A DNA stretch of 64,000 bases from Hyperoplus lanceolatus. Taxonomy: Eukaryota; Chordata; Actinopteri; Uranoscopiformes; Ammodytidae. Position 1 is the stretch's first letter. The number at the start of each line of letters is the position of its first letter. Under the pieces are notes generated by a model. It made no database searches. It worked only from the letters and a program-made list of their open reading frames with translations, and was not told the origin of the DNA. Of this stretch, positions 8,434 to 18,023 are shown in pieces. Where the stretch lies: assembly GCA_026929865.2 (NCBI GenBank), contig CM049402.1, positions 36,793,226 to 36,857,225 on the forward strand, read 5' to 3'. The position numbers and the translations under genes were made by a program.

Positions 8434-8928
8434 GCTAAATGGTATAGTGTTTAAATCCGAGTTCCACGTTTCATTGTTTTATAATGTCACGTTACGCACT
8501 GCGAGAACGATCGGCAAGATAAATTAATCATTTCCATGCTGGCAGCATTCCACTCTCCTTAGCCTATTTGCAGTAAGAGTTTTTTTCAGCTCTGATTTCT
8601 GCTGTAATAATTCAGACTGACAAACTCTTCCTCTTGAATGAAGTTGGCGACACACTTTTGTTTTACTCAGCTGCTCACAATCAGTCCGTTTGTGTAAAGT
8701 TAGCGGCACAAGATCAGTCCATTTTGTGCGGATGCAGAGTCAAATGACGGGTCACACCCCCTATTGACCTAACTGAGAGACAGACCTATAGGAATAAGTT
8801 TACAAATGGCTGGGTTAAAGCGGCTACCAGTAACATTTAAATATCTTTTAAACAGCCTCATGTTTCCTCTGATAATCATAAATTACCTTTAACAGCAAAC
8901 GAGACCATCAGTGCAAAGAACGATGTTT
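8431..8928. other. Intergenic DNA, nothing recognised
   Basis: No coding frame above background and no repeat family recognised. It is the left flank into which the piggyBac element inserted. Confidence 0.4.
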
Positions 8929-9234
8929 TTAACCCTCCTGTTATGTTCCGGGTCAAATTGACCCGTTTCAAAGTTTGAAGATCTAGGAAAAATAGTTAAA
9001 ATAATTTTTTCAGTATGAAACTTCTTCTGCTTGCCTTAATTAGGGTAATCAACATGTAATATGAAAATAGTTCATCTCACACATTTGCAACCACCCCCTG
9101 CATGTTTATATCACATAGATACTGTTCGGGTCAATTTGACCCGGCAGTAAAACTGGTGGTAAAAGGGTGTCAGAAATGTAAGACTATTTCTTTCTTTACA
9201 CCTGTGAGACATATTTCACCCAAATCTCACACAA

Positions 9235-9285
9235 GCACACACATACGCACGCCCACACACGCACACACACACACCCACACACACA

Positions 9286-9323
<38 letters not shown>
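9235..9323 (+). repeat. (CA)n microsatellite inside piggyBac
   Basis: CA run with CG and CCCA interruptions in the piggyBac 5' region. Confidence 0.95.
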
Positions 9324-9326
<3 letters not shown>

Positions 9327-9484
9327 GCAAGTGTTATGACTTTTGACAGGAACCATTTATGTTCCCTTTGGAAAACTCCACCCACATTCAGTGGACACTC
9401 AGCAGGGGAGGGGCAAAACATATGAAATATTCTCTGCATGGGAGTCCTACCAACATTACACTCTGTCAGGCAGACATTTACAAA

Positions 9485-10390
9485 ATGAGTAGCAGAAACA
9501 AAATGATGACAGTCCAGGAGGCTCTGGAAGTCATCATTGATCATGCTAGTGAAATAGAGGAGGATGTATATTGAGCTAAATTCTGATTCTAATGATTCTG
9601 AATTTGAACCAGATGAGGGAATTGCTATTCCTATTCCTCCAAGCAAGACATTCATGTCAACAAATTGTGAAATTCATCCCCAAATATGCGTCTGCAGAAA
9701 ACATACAGGTGTAACTCATATAATTAGAATATCATTGAAAATGAATTGGAATTAAGGCAAAAAGTCATGCAGAATGGACCCAAACCAAGTACTGAGTACA
9801 CATGCATGATTATACTTTATAGAGGGCTGATATTTCTGTATTAAAAATCCCTTTTTTTATTGATTTCATGTAATAATCAAATGTTCTGAGATTTTAAATT
9901 TGGGGTTTTCATAAGCTGTGTAAACCATAATAATCTAAATTATAACACATAAAGGCTTTAAATATCTCACCTTTCATGTAATGGGTCTATATACTAAATT
10001 AGTTTCACCTTTTGAGTCAAATTACTGAAATAAATGAACTTTTGCATATTCTAATTTTTCGAGTTTCATCTTAAAGACAGTGCCAGGGCCCACTAGGATG
10101 GCACTGACTCGTGTGACTGACATCAAGTCAGCTTTTGAGCTGGTCATGCCAGATTCAATACAGAAAATCATTCTGGAAATGACTAATCTAGAAGGGAGGT
10201 GTGTTTTTGGGGAAAAGTGGAAGGAGCTGGAGAAAACACATTTAGATGCGTATTTGGGGCTCCTTATCCTGGCTGGGGTCAAAGGATGAATCGACAGCCA
10301 GTCTGTGGGATGCAGAGACAGGCAGGGCTATATTTCAAGCCACAATGTCTCTGGAGACTTTTCACATTGTCTCCAGTGTTCCAAAAGTAA
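9485..10390 (+). pseudogene. piggyBac transposase remnant (PGBD-like)
   Basis: The frame starts ATG at 9485 (MSSRNKMMTVQEALEVIIDH) and shifts near 9564 into an acidic stretch (SDSNDSEFEPDEG), as in the N-terminus of PGBD/piggyBac transposases. A nested insertion interrupts it at 9706-10071. After it comes PGPTRMALTRVTDIKSAFEL and then QKIILEMTNLEGR, KELEKTHLDAYLGLLILAG, the characteristic DDE_Tnp_1_7 start. Another frameshift at about 10285 precedes the SLWD-type and MSLETFH-type motifs around 10305-10370. The catalytic Asp residues and Cys-rich tail are not seen. No activity is possible. Confidence 0.8.
9706..10071. mobile_element. Nested TA-flanked non-autonomous element (mariner/Tc1-type MITE)
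   Basis: The ends are imperfect inverted repeats: ggtgtaactcatataattag at 9708-9727 against gatgaaactcgaaaaattag read backwards from 10070, both continuing into aatat. TA dinucleotides border it at 9704-9705 and 10072-10073. The interior is AT-rich without a transposase frame. It splits the piggyBac transposase gene, so it inserted later. Exact ends differ by one base between sides. Confidence 0.65.
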
Positions 10391-10673
10391 TAAAGTGGTG
10401 AAACATTACAAAAAAAGTTTGAACATGTATTTTTTTAATGAAAAACGAGTGAATTATCCTTATTGAACCATTACCTGTTAGAGGTATGGAACACCACATT
10501 GCACTAAATATTGATAGAATAGTTAGTAATGGAGTTGGTAATGACATGTGCACACTGCTTGTTAGGATTCGTTTTGGTTTAGGACATCTTTTGGAGATTT
10601 AAACATGCACCGGGTCAAATTGACCCGGAACACCATTGCTGTTCCTGACAAATGAACATAACAGGAGGGTTAA

Positions 10674-11506
10674 ATAGTTTTTATTACTGCTTTTGGTCTG
10701 GTCGCACACCCAGTCCGATTTTCGGTTCGCTCGTGCAGGCTCTATGGTCACATATCCGTATTGGTCGCAGATTTCAGTGTGGTGCTGCAACGACATTTGA
10801 GAAGCCTATCCCTCCAGGTGAGGGAAGGGGAACGGGAGCCTTGTTTGAGACAGTTATTTGTCGTCATAATGACTGATAACGGGGCTGAACCATCAAAGAA
10901 AAAAAAGAAAATGCAATGAAGAAAAGCTAAAAGGGAGAGTGATATAGGCTACGGGGGGTGGGGGGACGAGGGCGTTGCCAAGCAACGTGTATACAATTTC
11001 ACGAGAGCGAAACTAGACTGCAGTGTTTACCCCTAAATGAATGAGCGGTTGGTACTAACACAAAGTTTGCTTTGCTTCACCATCATCAGATAACCATTAT
11101 CTGAAATAGTAATTATTTACAACAACATAAACACATTACCTCATCGTGATCCATACTAACTGCCGTCTCTCGTTCATTCGCTTTCTGTGAGGAGTCGGAC
11201 ACGTAATCTTTCAGCTCCGTGGGAGAGAGTAGTTAGGTGACACTGCTGTATCAACTCATTGCAATCAGGTGCGTGTGGCAGTGACTGGCATTAGTTCATG
11301 CAGTGTCAAAACCACTCTCACGGAGCCGAAAAGAGTCCTCACACTTTCAACACACGGACATGCACTATATTGCTCCCTTCTCAGTTCACACTCACGCGCC
11401 TGGCACGAGCTAGAAAACAGCTTTGCGACAGCGGGCGTCGTAAAAATACTACCGCTTTTGTCCAAAGGAGACGCCAACGTGCCATGTTACTCGTAGTGGC
11501 TTTAAG
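10674..11506. other. Intergenic DNA, nothing recognised
   Basis: No credible gene. It holds short dyads such as gttgccaagcaac near 10975 and a purine-rich stretch at 10896-10960. The overlapping frames at 11265-11510 show no domain and share one segment on both strands, so they are not called. Confidence 0.4.
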
Positions 11507-11726
11507 ATAATAATAATAATTGAAAAAATACAATAATTCTAATTAAAACAATTATGAAATTAAAATAACAATTTAAATCAATTAGAAATATTAAAAAAAT
11601 AACATTAGAATAATTAAAGAACTAAAATGATTAAAATAATTAAGAAAATAAAATTATTTGAATAATTAAAAAAATTAAAAAATTACGACAATTAAAAAAA
11701 TTATGATAATTAAAAAATAACGACAA
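11507..11726 (+). repeat. AT-rich low-complexity tract (AATTAAAA-type)
   Basis: About 220 bp made almost only of A and T in irregular aataatta/attaaaa units, starting with (AAT)n. Confidence 0.9.
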
Positions 11727-12040
11727 TGGGGGTTAGGGCTTGGGAAAATTATTTTGTTGGATTGTTATTGCACAGGCCAGAAGTTCATTATCAAGTGTTG
11801 CAAGTTTGAACCCGTGTGCTCCGTCCTCTGTGTCAGCTCTCCGTTCTAAGACTCTCACCGCGCCACAGGGCTGCTGCAGATCACAGCCTAATGAGACCTC
11901 AGCAACGCCCCCTCTGTGCAACGTCAGTACTGATTAGGGCTGTGTCAAAAAATCGATATCGCAATACTTAGTTTCGCGATATCAGTATCGATTTTTATAG
12001 CTAAAAATCTTTTTTTTTGTGATTTTTTATTTTTTATTTT
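11727..12040. other. Unassigned sequence with a dyad at 11947-11996
   Basis: No gene was seen. The segment aaaaaatcgatatcgc ... gcgatatcagtatcgattttt forms an imperfect inverted repeat. It begins gggctgtgtc, a style common at ends of fish DNA transposons, but no partner end was found. Confidence 0.4.
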
Positions 12041-12044
12041 TTTA

Positions 12045-12195
12045 TTTATTTTTTTGCTTTATTGACAGTGCAGTGAGACAGATATGAAATGGGGCAGAGA
12101 GACAGATATGAAATGGGGCAGAGAGGGAATGAAATGCAGAGAACAATCACGAGTCAGATTCAAACCCATGTCTGCTGTCAGGCCTGAGCCTCTAG
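12045..12195 (-). mobile_element. Diverged tRNA-derived SINE, same family as 525-693
   Basis: Shares the body gctttattgacagtgcag ... gaaatggggcagagagg ... atgcagag with the SINE at 525-693. On the minus strand a box-B-like gggtttgaatctgac is present. It carries a private 23-bp-spaced tandem duplication of gagacagatatgaaatgggg (about 12075-12120). It is more decayed than the first copy. Confidence 0.6.
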
Positions 12196-12297
12196 GATAC
12201 TGACTATTGAAGTTAGATCAATTTTGTTTATAAGAATACTTAAGATTCACTGTTTCAGAAAAGCCCAATGATGTCCTGTACAGTTAGTACAAGAGTG

Positions 12298-12379
12298 AAG
12301 GGTTAGGGTTAGGGTTAGGGGGTTAGGGTTAGGGTTAGGGTTAGGATAAGGGGGTTTTAACCAGGATGGCCCGAAGGGC
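12298..12379 (+). repeat. Interstitial telomere-like (TTAGGG)n block, left
   Basis: Eight or so TTAGGG units, then ggataagggggttttaacca and ggatggcccgaagggc. The same non-telomeric tail recurs at 15957-15991 on the other side of the minisatellite. It is interstitial: unique sequence continues on both sides. Confidence 0.9.
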
Positions 12380-12566
12380 CATCGCCAAATAACTCTCCTT
12401 GAAAAAGTAAAGTTGACATTTAAAGTGGCCTGCTAGACTAATTTTGGGATGGGCTTTCCTATGGTGCTACCCCCGAGGCTCTACGAGCTTTCCTTCTTTG
12501 AGTTTTGAGTGTTTTTATGTTTAAAAGTTCTGTATCTCCTGAACGGAATTTGGTTAAAGAGTCCAG

Positions 12567-14367
12567 TGGTACGGTGTGTGTAGTGTGAATGGGCCTGGTT
12601 ATAGTGTGAATGGGGCTTGGGCCTGGTTATAGTGTGAATGGGGCTGGGGCCTGGTTATAGTGTGAATGGGGCTTGGGCCTGGTACGGTGTGTAGTGTGAA
12701 TGGGGCTTAGGCCTGGTTATAGTGTGAATGGGGCTTGGGCCTGGTACGGTGTGTAGTGTGAATGGGGCTTAGGCCTGGTTGTAGTGTGAATGGGGCTGGG
12801 GCCTGGTTATAGTGTGAATGGGGCTTGGGCCTGGTACGATGTGTAGTGTGAATGGGGCTTAGGCTTGGTTGTAGTGTGAATGGGGCTTAGGCCTGGTTGT
12901 AGTGTGAATGGGACTTAGGCCTGGTTATAGTGTGAATGGGGCTTAGGCCTGGTTATAGTGTGAATGGGGCTGGGGCCTGGTTATAGTGTGAATGGGGCTG
13001 GGGCCTGGTACGGTGTGTAGTGTGAATGGGGCTTAGGCTTGGTTGTAGTGTGAATGGGGCTTAGGCCTGGTTGTAGTGTGAATGGGGCTTGGGCCTGGTA
13101 CGGTGTGCAGTGTGAATGGGGCTTAGGCCTGGTTGTAGTGTGAATGGGGCTTAGGCCTGGTTGTAGTGTGAATGGGGCTTAGGCCTGGTTATAGTGTGAA
13201 TGGGGCTGGGGCCTGGTTATAGTGTGAATGGGGCTGGGGCCTGGTTATAGTGTGAATGGGGCTGGGGCCTGGTACGGTGTGTAGTGTGAATGGGGCTTAG
13301 GCCTGGTTATAGTGTGAATGGGGCTGGGGCCTGGTTATGGTGTGAATGGGGCTTGGGCCTGGTACGGTGTGCAGTGTGAATGGGGTTTAGGCTTGGTTGT
13401 AGTGTGAATGGGGCTGGGGCCTGGTTATAGTGTGAATGGGGCTGGGGCCTGGTTATAGTGTGAATGGGGCTGGGGCCTGGTACGGTGTGTAGTGTGAATG
13501 GGGCTTAGGCTTGGTTGTAGTGTGAATGGGGCTTAGGCCTGGTTGTAGTGTGAATGGGGCTTGGGCCTGGTACGGTGTGCAGTGTGAATGGGGCTTAGGC
13601 CTGGTTGTAGTGTGAATGGGGCTTAGGCCTGGTTGTAGTGTGAATGGGGCTTAGGCCTGGTTATAGTGTGAATGGGGCTGGGGCCTGGTTATAGTGTGAA
13701 TGGGGCTGGGGCCTGGTTATAGTGTGAATGGGGCTGGGGCCTGGTACGGTGTGTAGTGTGAATGGGGCTTAGGCCTGGTTATAGTGTGAATGGGGCTGGG
13801 GCCTGGTTATGGTGTGAATGGGGCTTGGGCCTGGTACGGTGTGCAGTGTGAATGGGGTTTAGGCCTGGTTGTAGTGTGAATGGGGCTTAGGCCTGGTTGT
13901 AGTGTGAATGGGGCTTAGGACTGGTTATAGTGTGAATGGGGCTTAGGCCTGGTTATAGTGTGAATGGGGCTGTGGCCTTGTCATAGTGTGAATGGGGCTT
14001 GGGCCTGGTTGTAGTGTGAATGGGGCTTAGGCCTGGTTATAGTGTGAATGGGGCTTAGGCCTGGTTGTAGTGTGAATGGGGCTTGGGCCTGGTACGGTGT
14101 GTAGTGTGAATGGGGCTTAGGCCTGGTTGTAGTGTGAATGGGGCTGGGGCCTGGTTATAGTGTGAATGGGGCTGGGGCCTGGTTATAGTGTGAATGGGGC
14201 TTGGGCCTGGTACGGTGTGTAGTGTGAATGGGGCTTAGGCCTGGTTGTAGTGTGAATGGGGCTTAGGACTGGTTATAGTGTGAATGGGGCTTAGGCCTGG
14301 TTATAGTGTGAATGGGGCTGTGGCCTTGTCATAGTGTGAATGGGGCTTGGGCCTGGTACGGTGTGTA
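12567..14367 (+). repeat. 28/34-bp minisatellite, left part
   Basis: Tandem units of tagtgtgaatggggcttagg followed by cctggtta (28 bp) or by cctggtacggtgtg (34 bp). Variants differ at a few positions (ctt/ctgg, ttaggc/ttgggc, gttg/gtta). Longer periods exist: a block starting at 13009 repeats at 13481 (472 bp) with almost no change over about 370 bp, and the rare variant tgtggccttg recurs at 13971 and 14319 (348 bp). This implies recent segmental duplication inside the array. Confidence 0.95.
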
Positions 14368-15300
14368 ACTCTTAATGATTTTAATATTTTTACAAAGAAT
14401 GGATTTTTAATTGAAAGAGTCACAGAGTACAAATATCTCGGCATCTGGTTAGATGATAAACTCACTTTTAATTTCCATATAAAAAATCTTGTTTGTCGAC
14501 TACGACAAAAAATTGGCTATTTTTATAGGAACAAAACCACCTTCCCTTTATTTAGTAGGAAAAGGATTATTGAGGCAGTTTTTATGTCTGTCCTTGATTA
14601 CGGTGATGTGGTTTACCGGCATGCATCTCATTCATGTCTTAAACTCCTAGACTCTGATTTTCACTCTGCTTTAAGGTTCATCACAGGAGATGCTTATGAC
14701 ACACACCATTGTCTTTTATATGAAAAGGTTGGGTGGTACTCCCTTAAAGAGAGACGTGATGCACATTGGCATATTTTTATTTACAAAGCCTTGACCGGGA
14801 AGCTTCCTCGTTATTTAACAGAAATGTTGCAAATTTCAGATGGGCTTTATCAGACCCGCTCCACTGACATGCTCATGCTTTATGTCCCACAAGCCCGGTC
14901 TGAGCTGGGAAAGACAGCTTTTAGCTCAAGTGCCCCCGACTCCTGGAACAACTTACAGCAACAAATTAAACTAAATACCTTCATATCCTTTAATCAATTT
15001 AATCAAACTATCTTGAATCTGCCAAACTCTACCTGTAACTGTTTTAATTAGGCTATATTGTACTTTCACCCATTTCATTTTAATTGCTGCCACTCTTCAC
15101 CACTATGTAAATGTTTCATTTATTTTTTTTTCTCTCTTCACCTGTTGTTGTGTATTTGATGTATTTGCATTGAATATTGTGTATGTATTGTTGTTTTTCC
15201 TTGGAATTTATTTGAACTCGACACCATTGTAAATGAGGGTCACCCCTCAATTGGTCTCTCGAGGATAAATAAAAGTTAAATGAAAAAAATTAAAATGAAA
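14368..15300 (+). mobile_element. 5'-truncated LINE (CR1/L2-type) inserted in minisatellite
   Basis: The fragment holds the C-terminal part of a non-LTR reverse transcriptase and a 250-bp 3'UTR ending gaggataaataaaagttaaa and a short tgaaa/aatga tail, the usual end style of fish CR1/L2 elements. It begins abruptly at about 14368 within the polymerase coding region. The surrounding minisatellite resumes at 15301 with only about 3 bases of register lost, so it inserted into an existing array without an obvious target duplication. Confidence 0.8.
14369..15051 (+). pseudogene. LINE reverse transcriptase C-terminal fragment
   Basis: An open frame of about 227 residues ends at TAG 15049-15051. YKYLGIWLDDKLTFNFHI is the conserved motif after the RT fingers/palm in CR1/L2/Jockey-type elements. 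SVLDYGDVVYRHAS, SALRFITGD, THHCLLYEKVGW and RDAHWHIFIYKALTGKLP are typical of the region between RT and the C-terminus in fish elements. The endonuclease and the catalytic FADD-type RT motif are absent because of 5' truncation. The frame is still uninterrupted, which suggests a fairly young insertion. Confidence 0.85.
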
Positions 15301-15918
15301 TGAATGGGGCTGGGGCCTGGTTATAGTGTGAATGGGGCTTGGGCCTGGTTGTAGTGTGAATGGGGCTTAGGCCTGGTTATAGTGTGAATGGGGCTAAGGC
15401 CTGGTACGGTGTGTAGTGTGAATGGGGCTTAGGCCTGGTTGTAGTGTGAATGGGGCTTGGGCCTGGTACGGTGTTTAGTGTGAATGGGGCTTAGGCTTGG
15501 TTGTAGTGTGAATGGGGCTTAGGCTTGGTTGTAGTGTGAATGGGGCTTAGGCCTGGTTGTAGTGTGAATGGGGCTTAGGCCTGGTTATAGTGTGAATGGG
15601 GCTGGGGCCTGGTTATAGTGTGAATGGGGCTTAGGCCTGGTACGGTGTGTAGAGTGAATGGGGCTTAGGCCTGGTTATAGTGTGAATGGGGCTTGGGCCT
15701 GGTTATACTGTGTGGGGTGGGGCCTGGTAGTGTGAATGGGGCTTAGGCCTGGTAGTGTGTAGTGTGAATGGGGCTTAGGCCTGGTTATAGTGTGAATGGG
15801 GCTTGGGCCTGGTACGGTGTGTAGTGTGAATGGGGCTTAGGCCTGGTTATAGTGTGAATGGGGCTGGGGCCTGGTTATAGTGTGAATGGGGCTTGGGCCT
15901 GGTATGGTGTGTAGGGTG
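15301..15918 (+). repeat. 28/34-bp minisatellite, right part
   Basis: Same units as 12567-14367, continuing in register after the LINE. The last units are more irregular (gtggggtggggcctggtagt at about 15711) before the change to TTAGGG repeats. Confidence 0.95.
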
Positions 15919-16075
15919 AGGGTTAGGGTTAGGGTTAGGGTTAGGGTTAGGGTTAGGATAAGGGGGTCTTAACCAGGATGGCCCGAAGGGCTAGGGTTAG
16001 GGTTAGGGTTAGGGTTAGGGTTAGGGTTAGGGTTGGGTTAGGGTTAGGGTTAGGTTTGGGTTAGGGTTGGGGTTA
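15914..16075 (+). repeat. Interstitial telomere-like (TTAGGG)n block, right
   Basis: About 6 TTAGGG units, then the same ggataagggggt-c/t-ttaaccaggatggcccgaagggc segment as on the left side, then about 14 more TTAGGG-like units, degenerating at the end (ggtttgggttagggttgggg). Confidence 0.95.
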
Positions 16076-16145
16076 AAATGACATCTTGTGTTTTGGGTGC
16101 ACAGGCCTACTGATCTGATGCTGTTGTGTTATGTGAAAGTGAAAT

Positions 16146-16347
16146 GATAGGATGGTTGAGTGGTATAGTCTGTGGCTGGTGCTATCCAGGGAGCCAGTTC
16201 CAGCCCAGGGGTGGTGGCTCCCATCGGTGTGGGAGACCAGGACCCAGACTATTGAGCAGAGGAAGAGGCAGCAGCACAATGGTCAGTAAAATGTGGTACT
16301 TTTGTGGGATTAAAACAATAAAATAAAATAAAATAAAATAAAATAAA
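16146..16347 (+). mobile_element. Probable tRNA-derived SINE with AAAAT tail
   Basis: Box A TGGTTGAGTGG (16153-16163) is a perfect match to the Pol III A-box consensus. A box-B-like agttccagccc (16196-16206, 9 of 11) follows 43 bases later. The unit ends about 200 bp downstream in a (AAAAT)n tail at 16319-16347. A target duplication was not found. Confidence 0.55.
16319..16347 (+). repeat. (AAAAT)n pentanucleotide repeat
   Basis: Five perfect units, probably the tail of the SINE-like element upstream. Confidence 0.9.
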
Positions 16348-16595
16348 CACCATAAAAATGGACATATATCAATACACACATACACAATTCCAATAATAGA
16401 AAAATAAATATGTGTACCTATTATAAGATTCCATAATCATGGTGCTAGTATTAAAATATATGGTGAGTGGCGGGGATGGGTGGGGGGGAGGGGAAATATG
16501 GGAAGGTGGGTTATGTGGTAGATGGGGATTGTTTTTTCCGGTGCTAAACTTAGGTTCAGGTGTGAGGGGAGGGGTGGTTAGGGTTAGGGTAAAGG
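16348..16595. other. Unassigned G-rich sequence
   Basis: No gene seen. 16465-16580 is strongly G-rich on the + strand (gatgggtgggggggagggg) and has G-quadruplex potential. Confidence 0.4.
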
Positions 16596-16685
16596 GTACA
16601 TGGTTAGATAGCACAGATGGGAAAGCCCCGCTCTTTCCCCTGGGAGACCCGGGCTCAAGCCCCAAGCCCGACAGTGCAAAAAAAG
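16596..16685 (+). mobile_element. tRNA-like SINE head (second)
   Basis: Box-A-like TGGTTAGATAG at 16601-16611 and a good box B ggctcaagccc at 16652-16662 (10 of 11), 51 bases apart, then a short A/G-rich tail. It differs from the heads at 16146 and 525, so it is a separate family or another tRNA source. Confidence 0.45.
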
Positions 16686-16844
16686 GGGGGGAGGGGGGAA
16701 TAAAAAACCTTTTGGCCCATAGACATATATATGTGTATGTGTAAAATATCCAGATAATTACTTAAATACATAAATAAAAGGCCCTAAAACATTAGCTAAA
16801 ATCATCCTAAAATTAGTGCTGTACCATAAAGTGTTATTAAAACA

Positions 16845-17210
16845 TCATTTGTCATTAAAACCAAGGGGTACCATTGTGCCGAGTTTGTCAATCCATATTT
16901 TTTCTGCTCTCTTCCTCTGCCCAATAGTCCACCTATTATTTGATTCTAGACCAGAGATGATGAGGTTTGTCGGTGAATGTATTTGGAAATGTCTGACTAA
17001 GGGTGTTGTAAGTCTACCTTCCCCAATGTTGTATGTGTGTTGTTTTAATCTGGTCAGTAATGTATGTTTTGTTTCCCCAATGTAGTGTTTCGAACAGGAG
17101 GTGCAGGTGATTATGTAGATGATGTTGCTGGAGTGGAGTGAAAATGTGCCCAGGGTGGGGTGTGATGCTCTGCTGTGTATGTTATGTATGAATTTCCGGT
17201 TTTTGTACAT
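16845..17210 (-). pseudogene. Penelope-like GIY-YIG endonuclease domain
   Basis: About 121 residues in a frame different from the RT part. IIYIITCTSCSKHYIGET carries the GIY-YIG core (here IIYIIT...HYIG) with the CxxC pair typical of the Penelope subgroup. TRLKQH supplies the expected Arg, and RAEKIWIDKLGTMVPLGFND is the conserved end, with Glu of AEK at the catalytic position. In living elements this domain nicks target DNA to prime reverse transcription. The domain itself is intact, but it is disconnected by frameshifts. Confidence 0.88.
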
Positions 17211-17639
17211 ACTGTCGTGCTGTGTTTGTGGTGAATGTGAGTTATCTTTAAAGGTTGACCGGACTAAAATGCTTTTAAGGTTATTATTTTTTCTGTGGGC
17301 TGAAATGACTTGACAGTATTGTAATGCTGGATGGTGTGTTTGTGTGCGGGAGAAGTTGTGTTTGAGGGTGCGGTGTAGGTTGGAAGTCCTGTGGGAAAAT
17401 GTGGAGATAAATGGGATTAGCTGCGGCTGGTGCGTAGTCCGGCTGTTGGAAAAAGAGGGGGAGTGCCTCCAAGCACTGCTGTAAAGGAAGGGGGGTAGGG
17501 TGGGTCGGGATGCAAACCCTGGTTAGGGTAGGGGAGGGAGGGGAGGCAAGGGGGGTTGGGATATAGACCCTGGTTAGGGTAGAGGGCGAGGGTTTTTGAG
17601 GATCTAGTTGGTGCAGTGGTTGGAGGCCGTCCCCCGCCC

Positions 17640-18023
17640 TCGGACATCTGGGGCGGAGCTTCCAAGGAGTGATTGGGAGCGAGAGCGGCCAAGGTGCTGT
17701 TTTTAATTTGGCGGAGAAAACGTTTAGAATATCCTCTGTGTCTGAGGCTACTGAAAAGAATGGAGGTGGTGTTATGGAAATCTGAAATCAGGGATGAAAT
17801 ACGGTGAAAACGGATGATTTGTGATTTAATTATTCCTTTAAATGTATGTTTGGGGTGGTAACTAGATTTATGCAAAAGGGCGTGAGTGTCGGTGGATTTA
17901 AAGTAAACCTTGGTGAGTAGTTTGTTTTGCGTGGGGTTTATTGCTTGAAAAAATACTGTGGTGTCTAAAAAGTGTACCTGATGTGGATCTATTATGTATT
18001 TGAGTTTTATTGATGGGTGGTGA
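17640..18023 (-). pseudogene. Penelope-like reverse transcriptase, C-terminal fragment
   Basis: Coding from about 18023 downwards gives FHHPSIKLKYIIDPHQVHFL then DTTVFF, LLTKVYFKSTDTHALLHKSS, YHPKHTFKGIIKSQIIRFHR and RHRGYSKRFL. FLDTTV, THALLH, SYHPKHTFKGI and RGYS are the hallmark motifs of the RT thumb end in Penelope/Neptune/Poseidon elements. The catalytic YADD region is missing because of truncation. The frame runs on to 17417 through a proline-rich stretch with an internal duplication (YPNQGL twice), then shifts to another frame at about 17450. Confidence 0.85.

Larger units (their letters stand above)
8933..10669 (+). mobile_element. piggyBac-family transposon, internally deleted, with TTAA target duplications
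   Basis: The ends are perfect 16-base inverted repeats: CCCTCCTGTTATGTTC at 8933-8948 and its complement at 10654-10669. TTAA flanks both sides (8929-8932 and 10670-10673), the diagnostic piggyBac target duplication. A near-palindrome, CGGGTCAAATTGACCCG or its complement, lies near each end (8949-8965 and 10611-10627) and once inside (9127-9143). The interior carries fragments of a PGBD-like transposase, broken by frameshifts and by a 366-bp nested insertion, so the copy is dead. At 1.74 kb it is shorter than an intact piggyBac (about 2.5 kb). Confidence 0.9.
16720..18023 (-). mobile_element. Penelope-like retroelement, 5'-truncated
   Basis: On the minus strand the order is: C-terminal reverse transcriptase, proline-rich linker, GIY-YIG endonuclease, then a 3'UTR of uncertain end. 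This domain order is unique to Penelope-like elements. The element is cut off at about 18023, where its sequence passes directly into the satellite array through a short shared aaaatca. Reading frame is broken at least twice, so it is inactive. Confidence 0.85.

Noticed and set aside
7481..8500. Transposon beginning gaggggtatactacgaag
   Set aside because: No inverted or repeated partner end and no transposase frame were found.
11265..11510. Overlapping frames of 70-75 residues on both strands
   Set aside because: No domain, no splice context, and three frames compete over one segment.
14347..15051. Host gene of 234 residues
   Set aside because: The first residues come from minisatellite sequence, and the rest matches LINE reverse-transcriptase C-terminal motifs with a LINE-type 3' end.
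12298..16075. True chromosome end (telomere)
   Set aside because: TTAGGG blocks are short and have other sequence on both sides, so they are interstitial.
16369..16744. Frames of about 100 residues on opposite strands
   Set aside because: They come from a G-rich skewed tract and a SINE-like head; no recognisable protein.
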